A model generated the notes under the pieces. It did not search any database, was not told where the DNA came from, and saw only the letters and a program-made list of their open reading frames with translations. The position numbers and the translations under genes are program-made. Source: Onishia niordana (GTDB lineage: Bacteria; Pseudomonadota; Gammaproteobacteria; Pseudomonadales; Halomonadaceae). From it: a DNA stretch of 64,000 nucleotides. The stretch is from assembly GCF_004798965.1 (NCBI RefSeq), contig NZ_SDSD01000001.1, positions 62,001 through 126,000 on the forward strand, given 5' to 3'. Positions 1-9,690 of the stretch are shown here, in pieces (position 1 is the first letter of the stretch; every line of letters begins with the position of its first letter).

Positions 1-244
1 CACGGAAAGCGGCAGTGGCACCGACGGCGTCCACCTTCATGTTGAGGTCAAGGTGCTCGGCCAGTGCATCGACGACGATATTGGAGTTCTGGTAGGTATC
101 ACCACCGGTCGACGTCGAGCCGATCACGACGCGGACATTGCCGCGCAGCGGGCCGTCTGCTGCCATGGCGACACTGCTGCCAAAGGCCATACCGGCCATC
201 AATACTGAAGTACCGAGTGTCTTGTAGATGTTGGGCATGCTCAT
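1..244 (-). CDS. TctC/Bug-family TTT transporter substrate-binding protein (5' part only)
   Basis: Only about the first 81 residues are in the window; the rest lies beyond the left edge. The ATG at 244 opens a typical signal peptide (MSMPNIYKTLGTSVLMAG..., cleavage near AMA-ADG). A mature segment follows with VVIGSTSTGGDTYQNSNIVV, resembling the GG(x)ST-type ligand loop of tripartite tricarboxylate transporter (TTT) periplasmic receptors. Such proteins capture a carboxylate and pass it to TctAB-type membrane subunits, which would be encoded further left. The next gene (kdgD, same strand, 48 nt upstream) suggests a sugar-acid ligand such as glucarate or galactarate; that is inference. The family call rests on a short N-terminus and is moderate. 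Confidence 0.6.
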   Translation of the reverse strand, partial: MSMPNIYKTLGTSVLMAGMAFGSSVAMAADGPLRGNVRVVIGSTSTGGDTYQNSNIVVDALAEHLDLNMKVDAVGATAAFR

Positions 245-292
245 GTTCTCACCTCTTCGCTGTCATTATTGGATATGGGTGAATGTCAGGGG

Positions 293-1210
293 TTAGAACC
301 CCTTGGCGGCTTCGACTAAGTCTTTGAGTCGAGCTCGCTCATCGGCATTGGGCATCTCGAGCGGCGCGCGAACGCTACCGGCGGGACGCCCAATGATCTC
401 GGCGCCAGACTTGATCAGACTGACCGCATAACCGGACTTGTTGTCGCGCAGATCGACAAAGGGCAGGAAGAAATCCTGACTGATGCGACGGACCGTCTCG
501 GTATCGCCACCGCGCAAGGCCTTGTAGAAGGTCACCGCCATATCCGGCACGAAGTTGAATACCGCACTGGAGTAGGTGTTCACACCAATAGCCAGATAGG
601 CTTCTGCCATGATCTCGGCCGTCGGCACGCCCCCCACGTAGGCCAGTCGATCGCCGACCGTCCGGATGATCCGGTTCAAGGCCTGCAGATCGCCCTTGCC
701 ATCCTTGAGGCCGATCAGGTTCGGACAGGCATCGGCCAGGCGCTTCACTGCCGCCGGCTTCATGATGCCGTTACCCCGGTTATAGTAGATCACGCTGATG
801 GATGTGGAATCGCAGATCTGACGCGCATAGTCCATCAGGCCATCCTGGGGGCACTCGGTCAGGTAGGGCGGCATCAGCAGAATGCCGTCGGCGCCCTCTT
901 CCTCGGCGATGCGCGCGAAGGCACTGCCGGTCGCGACACTGAGACCCGCGCTTGCGATCACCGGCAGCTTGCCATCGACGACCTTCACCGCCAGGCGCAC
1001 GATCTCGCGGAACTCATCCTGAGACAGACTGAAGAACTCGCCCGTGCCACCGGCGACAAAAACAGCCGAGATTTCGTGACTGATGAACCACTCGAGCCGC
1101 TGATGATAGCTCTCGGCATCGAAACGCCCTTCGGCGTCAAAATCGGTGATCGGGAAGGACAGTAGTCCGTCACTGATGGCTTGCTTGACTTCATCGCGTG
1201 TGAAACTCAC
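293..1210 (-). CDS. kdgD: 5-dehydro-4-deoxyglucarate dehydratase (KdgD)
   Basis: This is a class I aldolase-superfamily enzyme of the DHDPS/NAL TIM-barrel fold. KdgD converts 5-dehydro-4-deoxy-D-glucarate to 2,5-dioxopentanoate with loss of water and CO2 in D-glucarate/galactarate breakdown. Visible family marks are VAGGTGEFFSLS near the N-terminus, YYNRGN in the middle and LIGLKDGKGD, whose Lys after GL is the expected Schiff-base residue. I chose the GTG at 1210 (305 aa, the usual family size). It follows AGAGAGGA by about 7 nt and begins VSFTRDEVKQAISDGL as homologues do; an in-frame ATG at 1267 would add 19 unconvincing residues. It is probably cotranscribed with the TTT receptor gene and diverges from the AEC transporter across about 200 bp. 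Confidence 0.9.
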   Translation of the reverse strand: MSFTRDEVKQAISDGLLSFPITDFDAEGRFDAESYHQRLEWFISHEISAVFVAGGTGEFFSLSQDEFREIVRLAVKVVDGKLPVIASAGLSVATGSAFARIAEEEGADGILLMPPYLTECPQDGLMDYARQICDSTSISVIYYNRGNGIMKPAAVKRLADACPNLIGLKDGKGDLQALNRIIRTVGDRLAYVGGVPTAEIMAEAYLAIGVNTYSSAVFNFVPDMAVTFYKALRGGDTETVRRISQDFFLPFVDLRDNKSGYAVSLIKSGAEIIGRPAGSVRAPLEMPNADERARLKDLVEAAKGF

Positions 1211-1415
1211 CTGATCGTCCTCTCTCTTGTTCCGCAGGGCAGCCTTCAACGTCGGCCTTAATGTCATACATCATACAAATGACAAGCTAGCTACTCCTTT
1301 CCAGACTGACAATAGGTACTGTGGTAAATTTAGACCAAAGTAGAGCTCCCAGAGGCGACGCTTATTTCGCCCCAAGTACTGCTGCAACGCGCCAGAATCC
1401 CCTCAGGATGCACTC

Positions 1416-2378
1416 ATGTCATTGATCGACATCTTTATTTCGACGCTCAACGTCACTCTGCCGGTGTTTGCCATGGTCTTCATCGGCATTGGCTTGAAGC
1501 GCTTTCACTGGATCGATCAAAACTTCGTCAACACCGCTTCTCGGTTGGTCTTTCGGGCCACGCTGCCGACGTTGCTGTTTTTCGGCCTGGCGGACGCCGA
1601 CTTAGAAGCGACTCTCGACCCTTGGATGCTGTTGTTTTTTGCGCTAGCGACGCTTGCAAGTTTCGCTGCCACTTGGGGGTGGGCCATGGGGCGCGTACGG
1701 CGCCCATTGCGAGGCGTTTATGTGCAAGGGGCCTTTCGTGGTAACTGCGGCGTCGTCGGCCTGGCGCTGGCCGCCGGACTTTATGGTGATGAAGGCGTGT
1801 CGCTAGGCGGGCTGTTACTTGGCGTGGTAATCCTGAGCTATAACGTACTGTCAGTGATCGTGCTGGCGACCTACCAGCCACAAAAGGAAGGAGCATCACA
1901 GGGCGTCGACTGGAAGAGCATTCTGAAGCACATCCTGACGAACCCTCTGATTCTAGCGGTGGTGGTGGCGACACCTTTTGCCGTATGGGATGTATCACTC
2001 CCCGACTGGCTGACCACCACAGGCGACTACTTCGCCTCGCTTACGTTGCCTCTGGCGCTGATTTGCATCGGCGCGACCCTTTCCACCCGTGCCCTGAGGA
2101 AAGGCTATCGCACCACGCTGAGCGCCAGTCTGGCCAAGATGGTGGTGTTACCTACAGCGTCGACATTGCTCGCCGTCGCGGCTGGGTTCACCGGACCGTC
2201 ACTCGGCGTGATGTTCCTGTTCTTCGCAAGCCCTACGGCAGCGGCCGCCTATGTGATGGCCAAAGCCATGGGCAACGACGAGACGCTCACCGCCAATATC
2301 ATCGCGCTGACCACACTAATGGCCAGTATCACTGTCACCCTGGGTATCTTTGCGCTTCGGCTCGCGGGGCTGATCTAG
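1416..2378 (+). CDS. AEC-family transporter (auxin efflux carrier / malonate permease type)
   Basis: A 320-residue, very hydrophobic protein with about 10 predicted membrane segments in two halves, the typical architecture of AEC-family secondary carriers. Recognisable stretches are LPVFAMVFIGIGLKR at the N-terminus, FRGNCGVVGLALAAGLYG before mid-protein and a C-terminal repeat with SPTAAAAYVMAKAMGND. Bacterial members export or exchange organic acids such as malate and malonate. The substrate cannot be read here, although divergence from kdgD hints at an organic or sugar acid. It starts at ATG 1416 and is followed by a hairpin that better serves the opposing gene. Confidence 0.8.
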   Translation: MSLIDIFISTLNVTLPVFAMVFIGIGLKRFHWIDQNFVNTASRLVFRATLPTLLFFGLADADLEATLDPWMLLFFALATLASFAATWGWAMGRVRRPLRGVYVQGAFRGNCGVVGLALAAGLYGDEGVSLGGLLLGVVILSYNVLSVIVLATYQPQKEGASQGVDWKSILKHILTNPLILAVVVATPFAVWDVSLPDWLTTTGDYFASLTLPLALICIGATLSTRALRKGYRTTLSASLAKMVVLPTASTLLAVAAGFTGPSLGVMFLFFASPTAAAAYVMAKAMGNDETLTANIIALTTLMASITVTLGIFALRLAGLI

Positions 2379-2381
2379 TAG

Positions 2382-2412
2382 AAAAAAACCGATGGCGCCA
2401 AACGGCGCCATC
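2382..2412 (-). terminator. Rho-independent terminator of the ABM monooxygenase gene
   Basis: A perfect 9-bp stem (GATGGCGCC/GGCGCCATC, loop AAAC) is followed, read on the minus strand, by GGTTTTTTTC. The T-run orientation fits the minus-strand gene ending at 2451 rather than the plus-strand AEC gene, although the two converge here. Confidence 0.75.
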
Positions 2413-2450
2413 AAAGACCAACAAAAGCGTCTCTTCTGCCAAGACAAGCG

Positions 2451-2771
2451 CTAACGAGACCCCACAGCGACCGTTCCCTCGACCACTTCGAATTGCTCGA
2501 TGCCACCCCCCTCACCGAATGCCTCCTTCGGCATGGGGTTGGCATGGGCTCGCTTGAAGTCATCGCTGCCGACCCAGGCACGAAAGGCATCCTGGCTCTC
2601 CCATTCAGTTTCCACGATGTAGGGCGCCTGATTGCCTTGAGGGCGCAGCACCCGCATGGCGACGAAGCCGGGTTGCTGATCGATTTCACCGGCCCGGGCA
2701 CGAAAGCGCGCCTCGAATGTCTCTTCGTAGCCCGGCGTCACGTGGATACGATTGTTGACCATATACGTCAT
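2451..2771 (-). CDS. ABM-domain (antibiotic biosynthesis/heme-degrading monooxygenase-like) protein
   Basis: A single small ABM ferredoxin-like domain of 106 residues. Typical features are the N-terminal NNRIHVTPGYEETFEARFRAR, PGFVAMRVLRP and YIVETEWESQDAFRAWVGSDDF, where the aromatic-rich strand precedes a Trp-containing helix. Family members act as cofactor-free monooxygenases or heme oxygenases (HmoA/IsdG-like) in the cytoplasm. The heme-binding Asn/His arrangement cannot be confirmed from the sequence alone, so substrate is left open. It stands alone, with its own terminator on the 3' side and about 110 bp to sixA. Confidence 0.75.
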   Translation of the reverse strand: MTYMVNNRIHVTPGYEETFEARFRARAGEIDQQPGFVAMRVLRPQGNQAPYIVETEWESQDAFRAWVGSDDFKRAHANPMPKEAFGEGGGIEQFEVVEGTVAVGSR

Positions 2772-2881
2772 GGGGTGCTCCTAGGAGAAAACGAGAGGGA
2801 GTTTTTCCTGCACGGGGAAGGCGCCGCCGGAAGACGGCGCGAGAGATAGACCAATAGGGAGAAAGCACTGCTATGGCGAAT

Positions 2882-3379
2882 TCAGTGCCCCCCGGGTACT
2901 TCCAGGCTGATGAGGCGAGCACAGCCAGCGGCGAACACGTCACTTTCAAGCCGAGCGATAGCCGCGGTGGGGAACCCAAGCCCTGGCGCCCGAGCCCCAT
3001 CGGTGAGCTGTGCCGTCAGAGCACCCACCAGCGGCATGTGACTGACCAGCAACAAGGGCCCGGGTGTCTGCTCCTGGGTATCGATCAGCCAGTCAAGAAT
3101 CGGCCCCACCGGGTCCTCCGGCGTGATGATGGGCAGTGTCTCGACTGCCACGCCCAAGCGTTCGGCCATCAGCGTCGCGGTCTGCTGAGCGCGACGATAC
3201 GGGCTTGCCAACACCCGCGGCTTGGCAAGCCCCTCATCGCCAAGTCGCTTGGCCAGCCAATCGGCCATGCCCGCGACTTCTTGATGGCCCTGCTTGGTCA
3301 GCGAACGTTCGGCATCAGGCTGGCCGGGAGCAGCCTCGCCGTGGCGCATGATCCATAGGGTCTCGTGCATCGTTGTCAT
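2882..3379 (-). CDS. sixA: Phosphohistidine phosphatase SixA
   Basis: A histidine-phosphatase (phosphoglycerate mutase-like) protein of 165 aa. The catalytic RHG triad is at residues 12-14 (WIMRHGEA), followed by [10 protein letters not shown], a conserved Glu region and the second His in [11 protein letters not shown]. SixA dephosphorylates phosphohistidine on HPt domains and, in E. coli, the nitrogen-PTS protein NPr. Length matches the family. Its start codon overlaps the gpsA stop (ATGA), so the two genes are almost certainly cotranscribed and translationally coupled. Confidence 0.9.
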   Translation of the reverse strand: MTTMHETLWIMRHGEAAPGQPDAERSLTKQGHQEVAGMADWLAKRLGDEGLAKPRVLASPYRRAQQTATLMAERLGVAVETLPIITPEDPVGPILDWLIDTQEQTPGPLLLVSHMPLVGALTAQLTDGARAPGLGFPTAAIARLESDVFAAGCARLISLEVPGGH

Positions 3380-4431
3380 TCCTCCAGGCGTCTAGCCTCT
3401 TTGACATCCTCGCGGGACAGCGTGAACTCTACATCGCTGCTCTGCTCGCCCTGCATGAGCAACTTGGCCATGTCGCGTGCAGGCACCTGATTGAACAGCA
3501 CCTGATACAGGCCTTCGGCAAGCGGCATGTAGACGCCCTCCTCCGTTGCCATGTCGTGAGCCAGGTGCACCGTATTGACACCCTCGGCGACTTGCCCCAG
3601 CGCATCAACGGCTTCCTCCAGGGTTCGGCCCTCACCAAGGGCATAGCCGACCCGGTAGTTTCGCGAGAGCTTTGACGAGCAGGTGACGATCAGGTCGCCG
3701 ACGCCGGACAGACCGAGGAACGTCATGGGGTTGGCTCCCAGGTGAACCGCGAAGCGACTCATCTCGGCCAAGGCCCGAGTCATCAACATGCTACGCGTGT
3801 TCTCGCCCATGCCCAGTGCAGCGGCCATGCCGGCGGCGATGGCATAAATGTTCTTCAACGCGCCACCAAGCTCAACACCAAAGCGGTCATTGCTTGCATA
3901 GACTCGGAAATAGTCGCAACCCAGCACGCTTTGCACCCGCGCCCGTGTCAGGGGGTCGTCACTTGCAATCACGGTCGCGGTGAGCTGCTTGTCGGCGACC
4001 TCGGAGGCCAGATTGGGTCCTGAAATCACGCCGATATGGGAAAAGCCGGTCTCTTCCTCGAGGATCTGGCTCATCAGCTTGAACCCCTCGGCTTCAATTC
4101 CCTTGGTGGTGCTGACCAGTATCTGGTCGGGCGATAACCAGGGGCGCGCCTGACGCACCACTAAACGGAAGGCCTTGGAAGGAATCGCCACCAGCACCAG
4201 GGTGGCGTCAGTGACCACCTCACGCATGTCGGTAGAAGCCGTGACGGCAGGATTAATGGCGTAATCCGGTAGGTAATGGCGGTTGCGATGGTCGCGATTG
4301 ATCTCGTCAGCCAAGGCCACATCTCGCATCCACTGGTGCACCTGGGCACCATTATCGGCGGCAATGCTGGCAAGCGCCGTCCCGAAACTGCCACCGCCCA
4401 GCACGGCAACCTTCAAGCGATCATCAGACAT
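3376..4431 (-). CDS. gpsA: NAD(P)-dependent sn-glycerol-3-phosphate dehydrogenase
   Basis: The biosynthetic enzyme that reduces dihydroxyacetone phosphate to sn-glycerol-3-phosphate for phospholipid synthesis in the cytosol. The Rossmann motif [14 protein letters not shown] opens the protein. [30 protein letters not shown] (with the catalytic Lys) and [15 protein letters not shown] are all present. At 351 aa it is slightly longer than E. coli GpsA because of a charged C-terminal tail. It is the first gene of the gpsA-sixA pair. It complements the catabolic glpD of the glycerol cluster about 31 kb away, which runs the opposite reaction with quinone. Confidence 0.95.
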   Translation of the reverse strand: MSDDRLKVAVLGGGSFGTALASIAADNGAQVHQWMRDVALADEINRDHRNRHYLPDYAINPAVTASTDMREVVTDATLVLVAIPSKAFRLVVRQARPWLSPDQILVSTTKGIEAEGFKLMSQILEEETGFSHIGVISGPNLASEVADKQLTATVIASDDPLTRARVQSVLGCDYFRVYASNDRFGVELGGALKNIYAIAAGMAAALGMGENTRSMLMTRALAEMSRFAVHLGANPMTFLGLSGVGDLIVTCSSKLSRNYRVGYALGEGRTLEEAVDALGQVAEGVNTVHLAHDMATEEGVYMPLAEGLYQVLFNQVPARDMAKLLMQGEQSSDVEFTLSREDVKEARRLEE

Positions 4432-4470
4432 TCTCGATCCATTGACGAGTGATAGATAGCCTCATTGTAA

Positions 4471-4503
4471 CGAAAAGCGGAGAGGCAGAAATGCCTCTCC
4501 GCT
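4471..4503 (-). terminator. Terminator downstream of pntB
   Basis: A perfect 12-bp stem (AGCGGAGAGGCA/TGCCTCTCCGCT, GAAA tetraloop) is followed on the minus strand by TTTTCG. It lies between the pntB stop and the gpsA start and should end the pntAB transcript. Confidence 0.75.
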
Positions 4504-4541
4504 CGGGAGTTGCTCGGAGTGGGCGTACAGCCCTGCTCGGC

Positions 4542-5984
4542 TCAGTCGATCATCGGCACCAGCGTGTCGATGCTAGACCGCGCATCACCAAACAACATCC
4601 GCGTGTTCTCCTTGAAGAACAGCGGGTTCTCGATACCAGAGTAGCCAGTACCTTGACCACGCTTGCAGACGAAGACCTGCTTGGCCTCCCACACCCGCAA
4701 TACCGGCATGCCAGCGATGGGGCTCGCCGGGTCTTCCTGTGCCGCGGGGTTGACGATGTCATTGGAGCCGATAACGATCACCACATCCGTCTCGGTGAAG
4801 TCATCATTGATTTCGTCCATCTCCATGACAATGTCGTACGGCACCTTCGCCTCGGCCAGTAATACGTTCATGTGGCCCGGCAGTCGCCCGGCCACCGGGT
4901 GAATGCCAAAGCGAACGTTCTTGCCGGAGGAGCGCAGTTTGCGGGTCAGCTCGCTAACGGCATTTTGGGCCTGAGCCACCGCCATGCCATAGCCCGGCAC
5001 GATGACGACACTGTCGGCATCGTTAAGCGCACTGGCCACACCGGCGATATCAATCGACACCTGCTCGCCTTCGATCTCGGCCGCTTCCCCTTGGGTGCCG
5101 CCGAAGCCACCCAGAATCACGTTGACGAAATTGCGGTTCATCGCCTTGCACATGATGTAGGAGAGGATGGCGCCCGAGGAGCCCACCAGGGCACCGGTCA
5201 CGATCAACAGGTCATTGGATAGCGTGAAACCGATAGCCGCTGCCGCCCAGCCGGAGTAGCTGTTCAGCATGGAAACTACCACCGGCATGTCGGCGCCGCC
5301 GATGCCCATGATCAAATGCCAACCGACGAAGAAAGCCAGCAGCGCCAGTACCAGCAGGGTCCAGAAACCGGCCCCATTGAGGTAGGCGATGGCCAGCACC
5401 AGCGACAGGATCGCCGCCCCGGCATTCAGCCAGTGGCCGCCAGGGAACTGGCGTGGCTTGCCATCAATCTTGCCGGCGAGCTTGCCGAAGGCAATCACCG
5501 AACCGGTGAAGGTCACCGCGCCGATGAAGACCCCGAGCACCACCTCAATCTGCAGGAAGGTCAGTTCGGCCGGCGTCTTCGACGCCAGGGTCGCGGCAAA
5601 GGCGGAGAAGCCCTCGGTCCCGGACTCGGCGAGCCTTGCCGCCAACACACGACGCCGCTCCAGATCGGCGTTCCAGCCTACAAAGACCGCTGCCAAGCCG
5701 ACAAAGGAATGCAACGCCGCTACCAGCTGTGGCATCTCGGTCATATCGACCTTGCGCGCCAACACGGTGCCCACTGCGGCACCAATCAGCATCATGGGAA
5801 TCATCCAGCCATAGCCGCCGACGCCCGGGCCGAACATGGTGGCGCCCACTGCCAACGCCATGCCAACGATGCCGTACCACACCGCCCGCTTGGCCTTTTC
5901 CTGATTGCTCAACCCCCCCAGCGAGAGGATGAACAATACACTTGCCGCGATAGCCGCAGCAGAAACGAACTCTTGACCCAACAT
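4542..5984 (-). CDS. pntB: NAD(P) transhydrogenase subunit beta (PntB)
   Basis: The membrane subunit of the proton-translocating transhydrogenase, which uses the proton gradient to drive hydride transfer from NADH to NADP+. The N-terminal two thirds contain multiple membrane helices (for example [16 protein letters not shown] and [17 protein letters not shown]). The C-terminal domain III binds NADP(H), with [35 protein letters not shown] and [15 protein letters not shown]. At 480 aa it is close to E. coli PntB (462). The ATG follows CGGAGAG, and pntA lies 16 nt upstream on the same strand. Confidence 0.96.
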   Translation of the reverse strand: MLGQEFVSAAAIAASVLFILSLGGLSNQEKAKRAVWYGIVGMALAVGATMFGPGVGGYGWMIPMMLIGAAVGTVLARKVDMTEMPQLVAALHSFVGLAAVFVGWNADLERRRVLAARLAESGTEGFSAFAATLASKTPAELTFLQIEVVLGVFIGAVTFTGSVIAFGKLAGKIDGKPRQFPGGHWLNAGAAILSLVLAIAYLNGAGFWTLLVLALLAFFVGWHLIMGIGGADMPVVVSMLNSYSGWAAAAIGFTLSNDLLIVTGALVGSSGAILSYIMCKAMNRNFVNVILGGFGGTQGEAAEIEGEQVSIDIAGVASALNDADSVVIVPGYGMAVAQAQNAVSELTRKLRSSGKNVRFGIHPVAGRLPGHMNVLLAEAKVPYDIVMEMDEINDDFTETDVVIVIGSNDIVNPAAQEDPASPIAGMPVLRVWEAKQVFVCKRGQGTGYSGIENPLFFKENTRMLFGDARSSIDTLVPMID

Positions 5985-6000
5985 CTCGACTCTCCGCGGT

Positions 6001-7572
6001 TCAGGATTTCTGGAACATGGCCAGCATCCGGCGTGTCACCAGGAAGCCGCCAACGATATTGATGGACGCGATCAGCACCGATATGCCGGCCAATAGGCCC
6101 ACCAGCCAGTTACCCGAGCCGAGCTGCAGTACGGCACCCAGGATAACGATGCCGGAGATGGCATTGGTGACCGCCATCAGTGGCGTATGCAGCGAATGGC
6201 TGACATTCCAGATCACCTGGTAACCCACGAAGCAGGCCAGTACGAAGACGATAAAGTGCTGCATGAAGGAAGGCGGCGCCACCTGACCGAGCAGCCACAT
6301 CAGTGCGCCGCCCACCGCGAGCATCCCGACCTGGGTCTTGGTCTGGGAGACGAAGGCGGCATGCTCGGCGGCTTTCTTCTCCTCGGGAGTGGGTTCCTTT
6401 TCCTTGGGCTTTGGCTTGGACGCGCCGATCGCCTTCACCTTGGGGGGCGGCGGCGGGAAAGTGATGTCCCCGGCATGCGTCACCGTGGCACCGCGAATCA
6501 CGTCATCGTCCATGTTGTGATCGATCACGCCGTCCTTTTCAGGCGTGAGGTCGGACAGCATATGCCGGATGTTCGTTGCATATAGCAACGAGGACTGCGT
6601 TGCCATCCGCGACGGAAAGTCGGTGTAGCCGACCACGATCACGCCGTTATCGGTCACGATACGCTCATCCGGTACGGTCAGATCGCAGTTACCACCCTTC
6701 TCGGCGGCCAGGTCAACGATCACCGAGCCAGGCTTCATGGCCTCGACCATGTCCTCGAGCCACAGCTTGGGTGCCGGCTTGCCGGGAATCAGCGCGGTGG
6801 TGATGACGATATCCACATCCGGCGCCTGCTCACGGAAACAGGCCAGCTGCTTCTCGCGAAACTCCGGGCTGGAGGGTGCGGCATAGCCGCCGCTCTCGGC
6901 GCCGTCCTGGCTGTCCTCGAAATCGAGGAACAGGAACTCGGCACCCATCGACTCGATCTGTTCGGCCACTTCGGGACGCACATCGAAGGCACGCACCACG
7001 GCACCAAGGCTGGTGGCAGTGCCGATGGCGGAGAGACCCGCCACGCCGGCACCGACGACCAACACTTTGGCTGGCGGTACCTTGCCTGCGGCGGTGACCT
7101 GGCCGGTGAAGAAGCGCCCGAACTGGTTACCGGCCTCGATCACCGCCCGGTAGCCGGCAATGTTAGCGGTACTCGACAGGGCATCCATCTTCTGTGCCCG
7201 AGAGATACGCGGCACCATATCCATGGCAATGACCGTCGCGCCCTGAGCACGGCAGCGCTCCAGCAGTGCCTCATTCTGGGCCGGCCAGAAGAACGCAATC
7301 AGCGTCTGACCGTCATGCAACCGGTCGACCTCTTCGTCCGTGGGCTCGCGCACCTTGATCACGGTATCGGCCTGATCCCACAGCGCCTTGGTGTCCTCAA
7401 CCACGCTGACACCGACCTGACGATAGGCCTCATCGGCGAAGCCCGCGGCAACGCCAGCTCCTGTCTCTATCAGACACTCGTGTCCAAGTTTCTGAATCTG
7501 CTGTGCGCTCTCCGGGGTCAGCGCAACGCGCGCCTCGCCCGGAGCTCGCTCTTTAGGTGCTCCGATCTTCAC
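6001..7572 (-). CDS. pntA: NAD(P) transhydrogenase subunit alpha (PntA)
   Basis: A 523-aa full-length alpha subunit. It starts with the alanine dehydrogenase/transhydrogenase NAD(H)-binding domain I ([40 protein letters not shown]) and ends with a hydrophobic membrane domain II of about four helices. A Lys/Pro/Glu-rich linker joins them. The enterobacterial fused form is therefore present, not the split PntAA/PntAB form. I use the GTG start at 7572 because GGGAGG sits 6 nt upstream and the protein begins MKIGAPKE as expected. It heads the pntA-pntB operon, and the long region upstream carries several GTTATG/CATAAC palindromes. Confidence 0.95.
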   Translation of the reverse strand: MKIGAPKERAPGEARVALTPESAQQIQKLGHECLIETGAGVAAGFADEAYRQVGVSVVEDTKALWDQADTVIKVREPTDEEVDRLHDGQTLIAFFWPAQNEALLERCRAQGATVIAMDMVPRISRAQKMDALSSTANIAGYRAVIEAGNQFGRFFTGQVTAAGKVPPAKVLVVGAGVAGLSAIGTATSLGAVVRAFDVRPEVAEQIESMGAEFLFLDFEDSQDGAESGGYAAPSSPEFREKQLACFREQAPDVDIVITTALIPGKPAPKLWLEDMVEAMKPGSVIVDLAAEKGGNCDLTVPDERIVTDNGVIVVGYTDFPSRMATQSSLLYATNIRHMLSDLTPEKDGVIDHNMDDDVIRGATVTHAGDITFPPPPPKVKAIGASKPKPKEKEPTPEEKKAAEHAAFVSQTKTQVGMLAVGGALMWLLGQVAPPSFMQHFIVFVLACFVGYQVIWNVSHSLHTPLMAVTNAISGIVILGAVLQLGSGNWLVGLLAGISVLIASINIVGGFLVTRRMLAMFQKS

Positions 7573-7763
7573 TTTATGCCTCCCTTGTCGCGATGCTAGC
7601 CGCCGTACGGAACCAGACGGGAATGAGTCGATTTTGCAGGAATATCCGAAGGGTAATACGCCTAGCGGCGTCCACTCATACCTTCAGATGCGACAGCGCA
7701 GTGTTTGGAGAAAGCGCCGCAAAGGCAAGAGCCAACGAAAAAAAATCTTTTATAAATATAGAG

Positions 7764-7874
7764 TTATGGAACACATAACCATAGCGTTATATTACCCGAC
7801 TGAGCCAAGTGTTTGATAAACAATGTAAAAGCCGAAACTGACAACCTGACAAAATCGTTATGGGTGCCATAACG
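7764..7874 (-). promoter_or_regulatory. Palindrome-rich region upstream of pntA
   Basis: The roughly 380-bp gap between pntA and the next gene has no ORF of note but carries related inverted repeats. GTTATG-GAACA-CATAAC lies at 7764-7780, an ATAAC/GTTAT pair at 7776-7791, and the perfect CGTTATGG-GTG-CCATAACG at 7856-7874. Just downstream on the minus strand the DNA is very AT-rich, with TATATTTATAAA-like -10 candidates at about 7749-7762. I read this as a promoter with operator sites for an unidentified regulator of pntAB; the regulator is not inferable. Confidence 0.45.
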
Positions 7875-7956
7875 TAAGCATTATTGACGAATGGCAGCCG
7901 GCATTCTGCGTGGGTCATTCACGCCTTCGAACTGCAATGCAGGTCAAGGAAACCCC

Positions 7957-8556
7957 TTAAAACTGCTGAACCACTTCCTGCGTCGAGGCGATGCGCGCGC
8001 AATGGCTTCCAAGCAATGCCAGGCTGAACCGCTGCACATCCTCGGCAGCCAAGGTCTCGCCATCAACCCCCGCTAACGGAAAACTGGCACAGGCATCGGC
8101 AACCACTACCACACCGAAGTCGAGACAATGGGCGTGACGCGCGGCCATGGTCACGGCATGACCAGTGGCCACGCCCGCAATGACTAACCGTGCGATGCCG
8201 TGGCGGCGCAACCAGATATCCAGATCGGTCCCGATGAAGGGGCTTTCGGCATGCTTGGTGACAACGCGCTCCCCAGGTCGAGGCATCGCTGAGCGCTTGA
8301 ACTCGGCCCCGGCATGACCGGAGCGATAGGAGGATCCTGGCTTATGGGAAAAATGCCGTACGTGCACAATGTGTCCATTCCCGCCTCGCCAGCAGGTCAG
8401 TAATTCATGAACGCGCTCGTCGAGCGCTGGATTGCTGTGAGCGCCGTAGAGCTCGGCATCATCAACGGCCTGCTGGATGTCGATCAGCAGCAGGGCCGCC
8501 GCATCATCCCTGGCATCGTAGAGACGCAACCGTGCATTGCTTGACTGGCGGACCAT
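7957..8556 (-). CDS. Isochorismatase-fold hydrolase lacking the nucleophilic cysteine
   Basis: A 199-aa protein of the isochorismatase-like (cysteine hydrolase) superfamily. The core strand with the general-base Asp (ALLLIDIQQAV) and the conserved Lys region (VVTKHAESPFIGTDLDIWLRRHG) are present. The nucleophile-elbow motif, normally G[VL]xTxxCV, reads GVATGHAVTMAARHA, with Ala where Cys is expected. It therefore cannot be an ordinary cysteine amidohydrolase. It could act like isochorismatases, which also lack that Cys, or be inactive. The ATG at 8556 follows GGGGGTAGAT; an upstream in-frame ATG at 8628 lacks a comparable ribosome site. Confidence 0.75.
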   Translation of the reverse strand: MVRQSSNARLRLYDARDDAAALLLIDIQQAVDDAELYGAHSNPALDERVHELLTCWRGGNGHIVHVRHFSHKPGSSYRSGHAGAEFKRSAMPRPGERVVTKHAESPFIGTDLDIWLRRHGIARLVIAGVATGHAVTMAARHAHCLDFGVVVVADACASFPLAGVDGETLAAEDVQRFSLALLGSHCARIASTQEVVQQF

Positions 8557-8776
8557 ATCTACCCCCGTCGCCTGTCGTGAAAGAAGCCGTCCTGACCGCC
8601 GGAGAAACCAGTGAGCCGCCGGAGGCATTATGGCCCCTCGGAACCCAGAGCACAGTTACCGTCAATCGCCTGCCTCTGACAGCTATCATGCAAGCATAGG
8701 TGCTCACAGGCCGAACTGCCCTGCGATGCAGCAAAAAGCTATCAACGCTTTTGCCGTCATGGCCCCCAACCAAAAC

Positions 8777-8802
8777 GCCTCCACCGTTTAAGCCGTGGAG
8801 GC
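8777..8802 (-). terminator. Hairpin downstream of the bax-like gene
   Basis: An 8-bp stem (GCCTCCAC/GTGGAGGC) with a 10-nt loop, followed on the minus strand by GTTTTGG. It is a modest terminator candidate for the gene ending at 8863. The rest of the roughly 300-bp gap up to the isochorismatase-like gene shows nothing else I can support. Confidence 0.5.
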
Positions 8803-8862
8803 ATCATTAAGGCGCTCAACCTGGTGAACGCTATACCTAGCCATGCGGGGTAACGGCTTTGG

Positions 8863-9690
8863 TCAGGCTGGGGCCTCACCAACATGACGACGTATCCGCT
8901 CCGCATTGGTTCGCAAGAGCGACAAAAGCACGTCCTGGTAATCGGCGCGTGTAGCGTAATCATTGAGCGTCGCGATTAGCGCTTCCGGGGGCACATCACC
9001 CTGTGCAGCCAGCTGAGCGCGACGCGCCCGCAGCTCAGCATAGGCGCCGTGGGTATTGAGATTCTTGAGGTAGGCACGCACAGCGTCCTGAACACTATCA
9101 AAGGACTGATAGCGACCACTGCTGGCACGCATACCGAAGAGATTGTTGTTCTGGCGGGCCAACCGCGAGGTTCCCCACCCGGACTCCTCCACTGCCTGCA
9201 CCGCGACCATCTCCAGCGGTACCGGGGCAACCCGCTTGAGAAGAAGCTCACTGATCTCACCGGGCACGCACTCAAGCGCATAGTCCTCGCATAACGCCGC
9301 CACTCGCTCACGCTCAACGATGGTCCAGGGCGTATCTCGCTTGGCGAGCGCCCGCAGCCACTCACCACGCGCAGCAAGGCGAGAATTCTCGACCTCGACA
9401 ATCGGCACCAGCACCTCGAGGAAGGCGTCCTTGCGTTGCGGACCCGCCGGCAACTGTCGCAGATCTGGCAGCGCGACAGCATTAGCAAGCGCCTCAGCCC
9501 CGGCATCGACGGGCCGAACTGTCTGAGAGACGGTCGGAGAGACAGTGTAAGAAGCTGTTTGAGAAACAGCGAGTGGCGGCATGGCAACCAGGGCAAGAAG
9601 AAACAGGCTTAATACCGGCAGCGTCGAAAATAATGGCCAACGACGTGAGGGTACTATCCGCAGAAAGAAAGAGAACACATAGCGCATCAT
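8863..9690 (-). CDS. Bax-like glucosaminidase-domain protein
   Basis: A 275-aa exported protein. An N-terminal hydrophobic segment (about residues 15-42) precedes a Gln/Val/Ser/Thr-rich stretch. The C-terminal half is a peptidoglycan N-acetylglucosaminidase (GH73/Bax-like) domain: VQAVEESGWGTSRLARQNN, NLFGMRASSGRYQSFDSVQD and AVRAYLKNLNTHGAY. The Glu in VEESGWG is the expected catalytic acid. The family cleaves N-acetylglucosaminyl bonds in the cell wall, and Bax of E. coli has this arrangement. The start is the first of two adjacent ATGs, after GGAG. It is a single-gene unit between the isochorismatase-like gene and htpG. Confidence 0.82.
   Translation of the reverse strand: MMRYVFSFFLRIVPSRRWPLFSTLPVLSLFLLALVAMPPLAVSQTASYTVSPTVSQTVRPVDAGAEALANAVALPDLRQLPAGPQRKDAFLEVLVPIVEVENSRLAARGEWLRALAKRDTPWTIVERERVAALCEDYALECVPGEISELLLKRVAPVPLEMVAVQAVEESGWGTSRLARQNNNLFGMRASSGRYQSFDSVQDAVRAYLKNLNTHGAYAELRARRAQLAAQGDVPPEALIATLNDYATRADYQDVLLSLLRTNAERIRRHVGEAPA

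Noticed and set aside
7957..8556. Nicotinamidase (PncA) assignment
   Set aside because: The catalytic Cys is missing and the metal-binding His/Asp cluster of PncA is not seen.
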